NCBI GenBank assembly: GCA_001787465.1
Contig: MFXJ01000068.1
Span: 1 to 7,061, forward strand
DNA from: Candidatus Peregrinibacteria bacterium RIFOXYB2_FULL_32_7
GTDB lineage: Bacteria; Patescibacteriota; Gracilibacteria; UBA1369; GWF2-33-10
Reading direction: 5' to 3'
DNA length: 7,061 nucleotides
The position numbers were made by a program, and so were the translations under genes. The first letter of the stretch is position 1. Each line of letters opens with the position of its first letter. A model generated the notes under the pieces. That model was not told where the DNA came from. It made no database searches and saw nothing but the letters and a program-made list of their open reading frames with translations. Shown here in pieces: positions 1-5,212 of the stretch.

Positions 1-183
1 AATTTTAATATATTTACAAAAGGAATTGATTATAACAAATATTTTTATATTAATCTATATATTTTACATTTTTTTAAGAAAAGATACTAGAGGATGTTGC
101 TGAAAGACAGGATCAAAAGATTTTCAGGTGGAGAAAATAATTTGATAAAATAGTGGGGAAGAATTTTCTAACCCCATTAAATT
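1..183. other. AT-rich stretch with no supported gene
   Basis: This stretch is very AT-rich and carries stops in all six frames; no frame gives a recognisable protein. Two short plus-strand frames are open from the left edge. One ends at TAG 88-90 and the other at TGA 103-105; both are rich in Ile, Tyr and Phe, as expected of AT-rich noncoding DNA. A few short peptides (a KDT around 80-88 in frame 2, then LLKDRIKRFSGG in 97-132 in frame 1) fall in the order expected for the stretch of fmt just before the recognisable remnant. The similarity is too weak to annotate. No Shine-Dalgarno site precedes the ATG at 184. Confidence 0.5.
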
Positions 184-622
184 ATGTATGAAGAATTTAT
201 TGCTAATTTTCTACCAAAAGGAATTTTGGAATGGTTTGATATAAAAAACTCAAACCGAAGCAAAAGCTACATATTGTTCAAAAATTACCAAAGAAGATGG
301 AAAAATAAATTTTCAAAAAGATACCAGCGAAAAAATAATAAACAAAATCAAAGCCTTCACTCCTTGGCCATCCTGCTATTTTTTTTGGAAAAGTAAAAAG
401 ATAAAACTTTTAGAAGCTTATGAAAGCCCTCTTCAAAAAAATATTAACAACTCAAACTTGGAGGTGGGATGTACTTTCCTAACTTCTGAAAACATCTTCC
501 ACATCAAGACCAAAGATTCCACAATAATTCCAAGAATCCTTCAACTAGAAGGTAAAAATCCATGCGAAATAAATGCATTTTTAAGAGGCTATCCAGAGTT
601 TAAAGCAACAAAATTATCATAA
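184..622 (+). pseudogene. fmt: Remnant of methionyl-tRNA formyltransferase, C-terminal half, frameshifted
   Basis: Fmt transfers a formyl group from 10-formyl-tetrahydrofolate to initiator Met-tRNA. Here only the part from the inter-domain linker through the C-terminal tRNA-binding domain is readable. Bases 184-246 encode a piece containing FIANFLPKGIL, matching the family segment before the linker. The protein then continues one frame over, from about 245 to TAA 620-622: EAKATYCSKITKEDGKINF (about 257-313), KIKAFTPWP (344-370) and LEGKNPCEINAFLRGY (about 544-594). These are the family's KATY..KITKEDG.I.W, IRAF.PWP and GKKPM...EFLRGY signatures. Removing one A from the A6 run at 243-248 joins the two frames. 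The roughly 200-residue N-terminal domain with the formyl-donor site is missing, a TAA at 178-180 closes the frame upstream, and no ribosome-binding site is visible. It is therefore a truncated pseudogene unless the contig is misassembled. Family identity is firm from the motifs; the cause of the break is inferred. Confidence 0.85.
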
Positions 623-641
623 TTACCAATTACTTAATTAT

Positions 642-3600
642 CTAAGCTACTTTTTTCTCCTCTTTTTTCCAAAGAAGAGCTCCGCTACTATATTTATATC
701 CTCCACCAAGTTCATGAGCACCTCCGAAATCAACTGTTATTAAATTCCCTGTTCTATCCTTAATTCTCGAATCTTTAATATGTTGAGGGAAATCACCTCC
801 TCTGTTTGTACATTGACCATGTATTTGTTCGTCTTTTGGTGGTACCACTATGGCATCATATCCATTATTTTTAGCAAATTCTACAGCTGTCTTATACATA
901 TAATCATAACAAGCTTTTGAACTTACTTTATCCAAGAAACTTTCAAATGGATTTGGACCAAACCATAAATATTTCTTTCCATCTTTTGCTCCTATATTCA
1001 AATACATCGACAAACCTACACATTCACTTGTATCTTCATCCTGAAATACAGTTTCTAAATAATTTTTATTCCTCCACATATTTTGATCTCCTGCTATACA
1101 TAAATAAGCTCCCATTCTCGCATTTGCTGTCTCTTTTGTTTTCGTAAAATATCCTCTTATTTTTCTTTTTTTTGCTGATTTTCCTACTATATTTTCTTTT
1201 AGTCCTCCTATTTCTTTTTCTTTTGCTTCTTCTTCTATTACTTCTTCATATTTATCTAATTCTTTAAAAATTCTATTTATATCAACTGAAAAAAGTTCCT
1301 CTAATTTACTATTTACATCAAATCGATATTCTTTTCTCAAAGATTGCAATTTTGGTAAAACTTCTTGAAATTTTACCATAGTCAAGTCTTCTCTGCATGG
1401 TTCAATAATTTCTTCAATTCTTCTATTAAATCTTTCTTTCGCTTCTGCTTCTTTAGCTTTTTTACCGTTATCATCATCTTTTTCTTCAAATCTTATATTT
1501 GCTCCAAAGATTAACCTACATTGTCTTAAAAGAACATTAAATTTATCTGAAACATTTGGATTTTCAAAAATTCCTCCTTGAATTCTTCTTTCTATACCTG
1601 GATCTACTGGGAATACTCTTTGTAATCTCTCTTCTATTCCATCTAAAGTTAAATTATTTCTAATTGGATCTAATGCTTCAACAATTCTAGCTCTAAATGG
1701 CTGATTAGCTTCCTTATATAATCGCAAAGCTTCAGGATGTTCTTCTTTTCTTTTTTCATATGCTATTTTTTGTTCTGCATATACTTTTAATTGGTTTTCA
1801 TGTTTTTTCTTTTGCTGTGTTGTAGCTGTTTCTGCTAAATTTTCAGGTTCAACGGGCTCTATTGGTTCAGGTGGTTTTTTATCTCCTAAATCATCTACTA
1901 ATTTATCTACTAATTTTTCAAAACGTAATTGTTCATTCCCAAATTCTTGATTCAAAATTCTTTCAATTGGTACTTTTTGTCTTACTGTTAATTCAAATCC
2001 TCCTTCAGCTTTTACTTCAAATATTTGTCCGAATCTATCTACTATTTCAGCATAATGCTCCCCTCCTTCTGCTAAATTTTCAAATATGTCATGTCTAAGT
2101 ACATGTTTAACATTTTCCCCATACAAAACTGATAATTCCGACCAATAGCTATAACATCTGCTTGCTCGATCGGGCTGACTTTTGGCCGTATCTGCTGTTC
2201 GTTGATAATATGCTTCCAAATCTTCATTATACGCATATTTATACTCCACAACTAAATCTAGAACATCAGTGTCAGCTTTATATGAACTGCCTAATATTGC
2301 TCTTTTATGCGCTTCTGAAATAAATAAGGTTAAAAGTTTTTCTTTCATACTCAAACCTTCTATTTCTTTAAATCTTTCATGAGCTTTTACTTCAAAAATT
2401 ATATCCACTTTTTCATCAAAAGCTTTCTGAAGAGCTTCATTGTTTGGCCCCCTACTTCCCACAAATTCTCTAATTCTATCTGTTCTTGCTTTATATTTTT
2501 CTAATTCCGCTTCGTCTCTGTCTAAAACTCTAGTTACAGCCTCATCTCCTTCAGCCGCTGATGGTTTTACTCTATATCCAAGTAACCCTGTTAATTCTGT
2601 TGGATAACCTGCTTTATCATATTCATAACCTTCCAAATGGTCTAAATGGTCTCCGCAGGCTAGATTTTTTTCGTATGTTGAATAATTTCCATCCGGGAAC
2701 ACATATTTTACCATATACATATATTCAGGCATGGCTCGAAGTTCTGCTAAGGCTTGAGGAATTAGACATTTGGATTGTTCATGGAGAGATGAAAGATATG
2801 ATGTCGCAGTTTCAGGATTTTCCCTATTATAAAATCTACTAAATTCATCAAAAACTACAGGTTCATCATATATTGAAGTTAACTTTACAAATGGTACTGC
2901 TAATTCTAATTTACTCATATCTTGACCATAAAGTCCTCTAGCATCAGCCAATCTTTCTACCACAAAAGAAGATTCCTTTTCACAAGTATCAACAAAAAAT
3001 CTAAGCATTTTTTCATCAAAAGGATCTATTTTTTCAGCTACATATTTTAAAGTATTAAGATCGTCAATCTTTTTTCTATTAAATAAATCTAAAACAATTT
3101 CAAATTTTATAAAATTACTTTTATATATTTTTCTAAATTCAGCCAATTTTTCCATTTTCTCCTTTTCTCCAGCAAAAAACATTCTATAAAACTCATTAAA
3201 TATTTCATCAGAGCCTGTACATGTTTCTACAACTTCAGGATTACAAAAAACATTTTTTTCTCTTTCTTTATGATACTCGGCAATTTTTACACATTCTAAA
3301 AATTTCTCATCATCATCATGATATATTGGCTCAAAAGCACTCATATAATATAAAACTTGCATTCCAAAATAATCATCATCATTTGTTCCTCTTCTTATAA
3401 TCCTTAAACATTGTTTAAATCTATCATCATTATTTCCATAAACATTAAAAATTTCCGCTAAAGTGCTAACATAACTATGACCTGACTCATTAACACCAAA
3501 TTCCAAAAATTTAGCCAACCTCCAATCACTATCACCATAAGCTTCGTAAGCTTTTCCAACAGCCTTTATAAAATCAGTCCAATAATCATTATTTTTCGAA

Positions 3601-5114
3601 ATCCTTACAATTACCCCACCTACAGTTATTATATCCTGTTCTGCTTTTAACAACTCAACAAATAAATTAAATCTATTCCAATTAAAATCCTCCTGTTCAT
3701 AAGCTCCTTTTGATTGAATAAGTGATATTACAGCATTTCCACCTTTTACTTTTGCTAAATCTTTAAATTCTGCAAAAATATCATCATCATCTTTATAAAT
3801 ACCTTCATTATAACATAATGTACCCATAACTTCAGATCCTTGAGCGATACCAACTTCAATTAAAGCATTAAGCCTATCTTCACTTTGATTATATTTACTA
3901 TTTCTATCAGCAGAATAAATAATACAAACAGCATTTTTTCCAATTCTAGCAGCTCTTGCATAAATATCTAATTTTTTTGGATTGTTCAAAAAATATTGAT
4001 GATTCTGAGCTTCACGCAAAGACATACTATCATAATACCCCTCTATAAGATTATTTATACCTTCTTCCCCTCTATCTTCAAAAAGTTTACCAATTACTCT
4101 AATGCGTGACATATGAAAATTATGAAAGTCCCCTGTATCATCTATTGCTTGAGAAATTTCATAAGCCTCTTCTATATTTTCTTGAGCTCGAATAGCTTTT
4201 CCCATAACAAGAAAAATTTCTTCTTTTGAACAACGTTCACAACAACTTGATTCTAGCTCTGCTTTTCGCAAAATTTCTAATCCTTGACCTCCATGCTTCT
4301 CTACAACATCTATCATCACATCAAAACCGTCCTCATCTTCTCCTTGCATATAAAGTTCTGAATAATATCCTCCTTCTTCTTGTTTTCTTTCACTTTCTTT
4401 ATATAAATCATAACACTTCACAAGAAATCTAAGAGGCACATAATCAGTTGCACAAGCAGTAAGAACTACATTTTGCTTTCTATCATTATCAAGAATAGGC
4501 TTCATTAAAATTAAATCTTTCATAGTACTAACTCCATCTCCTTCATCAATATTCTGTCTAATCATTATATGCACATATTGTTTTATACTATTCTCATTCC
4601 TACCATATATACTCATAGCTTGAATCAATACATCTTTATTATTAGCCAAAACATCCATACTTTCATTTAAAGTGTTTTCATCAGTACAAAGACATACTTC
4701 AGCAAAAGTTATAAATAATTGATCGTCTTCTTCAAAATGTTCTCTATATTTTAAAAAAGTATTAAAAAATTTTAAATCTTCTCTTTCAGCAATTTTTAAA
4801 GCTAATTCAAATCTTTTATCATTATCACTATACAAATCCTGAGCATCCAAAAATGCTAATAGATTTGCGGATGGTATTTGCGTAGTTCCTTGAAAAACTT
4901 TTTCCAATATACAAAGCCTATTTCGATTATATACAGGCACCTCATCAGCACCATCTCCCACACAAATTGATTCACCAAACAAAGCAGGTAAACTTCTTCT
5001 CACAACTCCTCTCAAACTTACAAATGCTTCTGAACCTTCCTCTACATGATCCAACAAACAACATTTAGCTATTTTAGATGCAAGTTCAGTTTGTAATTGT
5101 TCATCAATAGACAT
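642..5114 (-). CDS. Giant helical-repeat (solenoid) protein with a novel C-terminal domain
   Basis: I do not recognise this 1490-residue protein. ATG 5114 is the only possible start: no ATG, GTG or TTG lies between it and the in-frame TAA at 5136-5138. The stop is TAG. No signal peptide or membrane segment is visible, so it is probably cytoplasmic. Residues about 60-800 are mostly amphipathic helices in TPR-like repeats. Each opens with Tyr and an acidic/Asn turn, such as YSDNDKRF (95), YKDDDDIF (440), YGNNDDRF (559) and YHDDDEKF (598). Residues about 800-1075 are a mixed section in which IFEVKA occurs twice. A Pro/Glu linker (PPEPIEPVEPE, 1081-1091) leads to charged helices, possibly coiled coil, with a duplicated unit near 1143 and 1232. 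Residues about 1333-1482 form a compact domain with YLWFGPNP (1382-1389), HGQCTNRGGDF (1432-1442) and HELGGGYKY (1467-1475). The architecture suggests a scaffold presenting a small C-terminal activity; that is inference. The gene follows the SLH gene on the same strand but has its own promoter. Confidence 0.9.
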   Translation of the reverse strand: MSIDEQLQTELASKIAKCCLLDHVEEGSEAFVSLRGVVRRSLPALFGESICVGDGADEVPVYNRNRLCILEKVFQGTTQIPSANLLAFLDAQDLYSDNDKRFELALKIAEREDLKFFNTFLKYREHFEEDDQLFITFAEVCLCTDENTLNESMDVLANNKDVLIQAMSIYGRNENSIKQYVHIMIRQNIDEGDGVSTMKDLILMKPILDNDRKQNVVLTACATDYVPLRFLVKCYDLYKESERKQEEGGYYSELYMQGEDEDGFDVMIDVVEKHGGQGLEILRKAELESSCCERCSKEEIFLVMGKAIRAQENIEEAYEISQAIDDTGDFHNFHMSRIRVIGKLFEDRGEEGINNLIEGYYDSMSLREAQNHQYFLNNPKKLDIYARAARIGKNAVCIIYSADRNSKYNQSEDRLNALIEVGIAQGSEVMGTLCYNEGIYKDDDDIFAEFKDLAKVKGGNAVISLIQSKGAYEQEDFNWNRFNLFVELLKAEQDIITVGGVIVRISKNNDYWTDFIKAVGKAYEAYGDSDWRLAKFLEFGVNESGHSYVSTLAEIFNVYGNNDDRFKQCLRIIRRGTNDDDYFGMQVLYYMSAFEPIYHDDDEKFLECVKIAEYHKEREKNVFCNPEVVETCTGSDEIFNEFYRMFFAGEKEKMEKLAEFRKIYKSNFIKFEIVLDLFNRKKIDDLNTLKYVAEKIDPFDEKMLRFFVDTCEKESSFVVERLADARGLYGQDMSKLELAVPFVKLTSIYDEPVVFDEFSRFYNRENPETATSYLSSLHEQSKCLIPQALAELRAMPEYMYMVKYVFPDGNYSTYEKNLACGDHLDHLEGYEYDKAGYPTELTGLLGYRVKPSAAEGDEAVTRVLDRDEAELEKYKARTDRIREFVGSRGPNNEALQKAFDEKVDIIFEVKAHERFKEIEGLSMKEKLLTLFISEAHKRAILGSSYKADTDVLDLVVEYKYAYNEDLEAYYQRTADTAKSQPDRASRCYSYWSELSVLYGENVKHVLRHDIFENLAEGGEHYAEIVDRFGQIFEVKAEGGFELTVRQKVPIERILNQEFGNEQLRFEKLVDKLVDDLGDKKPPEPIEPVEPENLAETATTQQKKKHENQLKVYAEQKIAYEKRKEEHPEALRLYKEANQPFRARIVEALDPIRNNLTLDGIEERLQRVFPVDPGIERRIQGGIFENPNVSDKFNVLLRQCRLIFGANIRFEEKDDDNGKKAKEAEAKERFNRRIEEIIEPCREDLTMVKFQEVLPKLQSLRKEYRFDVNSKLEELFSVDINRIFKELDKYEEVIEEEAKEKEIGGLKENIVGKSAKKRKIRGYFTKTKETANARMGAYLCIAGDQNMWRNKNYLETVFQDEDTSECVGLSMYLNIGAKDGKKYLWFGPNPFESFLDKVSSKACYDYMYKTAVEFAKNNGYDAIVVPPKDEQIHGQCTNRGGDFPQHIKDSRIKDRTGNLITVDFGGAHELGGGYKYSSGALLWKKEEKKVA
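672..1118 (-). other. C-terminal domain of the solenoid protein, candidate catalytic or binding module
   Basis: These bases encode residues about 1333-1481 of the large protein. Composition changes sharply from charged helices to a compact alternating strand/helix pattern rich in Gly, Tyr, Trp and Cys. Potential functional residues are Cys1339, Cys1365, Cys1402, His1432, Cys1435, Asn1437, Arg1438, Asp1441 and His1467, with a Gly-Gly-Gly-Tyr turn at 1470-1473. One plausible order is strand (CVGLSMYL), strand (KYLWFGP), long helix (about 1393-1417), strand (DAIVVP), the His/Cys loop, then the final strands. The polar residues at invariant-looking turns suggest an active site or metal site. No named family was recognised; an acyltransferase-like fold is only one guess. 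Confidence 0.45.
3300..3995 (-). repeat. Protein-level tandem helical repeats, about 32-39 residues each
   Basis: This part of the large gene (residues about 374-605) shows the clearest repeat register. Anchor tyrosines lie at 374, 408, 440, 472, 526, 559 and 598, giving steps of 34, 32, 32, 54, 33 and 39; the 54-residue step probably hides a diverged unit. A typical unit reads Tyr, two to four Asp/Asn/Glu, Arg-Phe or a similar pair, a helix with Leu and Ala, a Gly-containing turn, and a second helix ending in Ile-Tyr. Further members occur near residues 95 and 127. Length and helix-turn-helix form resemble TPR or Sel1 repeats, but the usual TPR consensus positions are not clear. At the DNA level the acidic turns appear as short ATC/CAT triplet runs, not as exact repeats. 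Confidence 0.6.
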
Positions 5115-5137
5115 TAAAAAACGTAAAGAATCCTTTT

Positions 5138-5146
5138 ATTATACCA
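5138..5146 (-). promoter_or_regulatory. Extended -10 promoter of the solenoid gene
   Basis: Read on the minus strand, TGGTATAAT is a perfect -10 hexamer (5138-5143) with the extended TGn element directly upstream. No good -35 box lies 16-18 bases further up; the region is only T/A-rich, which fits an extended -10 promoter. Transcription would begin near 5131, leaving a leader of about 17 bases before ATG 5114. An AAAAGGA at 5131-5137 would be the only Shine-Dalgarno-like match, but it ends 16 bases from the ATG and overlaps the expected transcription start, so it is probably not used. Confidence 0.6.
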
Positions 5147-5212
5147 CAAAGAACTCTATTTTTTAATCAGAAATTTAAAAAAATCCTCAAAACAATCAAA
5201 AACACCCTTAAT

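Noticed and set aside
29..37. Minus-strand TGTTATAAT resembling an extended -10 promoter reading off the left edge
   Set aside because: No -35 box and no visible gene to serve within the window; such matches are frequent in A/T-rich sequence.
184..396. A separate 70-residue plus-strand protein starting at ATG 184
   Set aside because: The first 21 residues match Fmt and the frame then runs out of register; the true Fmt continuation lies in the next frame, and there is no ribosome-binding site.
619..641. Inverted repeat ATAATTA...TAATTAT between the convergent stop codons as a bidirectional terminator
   Set aside because: The 7-bp stem is all A/T and neither side has a directly adjoining T-tract; expected by chance in such DNA.
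917..1147. Plus-strand open frames inside the large minus-strand genes (also near 1862, 2561, 4226 and 5688)
   Set aside because: They are Leu/Ile/His/Ser-rich antisense shadows of well-supported genes, without ribosome-binding sites or recognisable motifs.
3300..3800. ATC/CAT triplet runs as a DNA microsatellite or CRISPR-like repeat
   Set aside because: The runs are short, irregular and in frame, explained by Asp/Asn-rich turns of the protein repeats.
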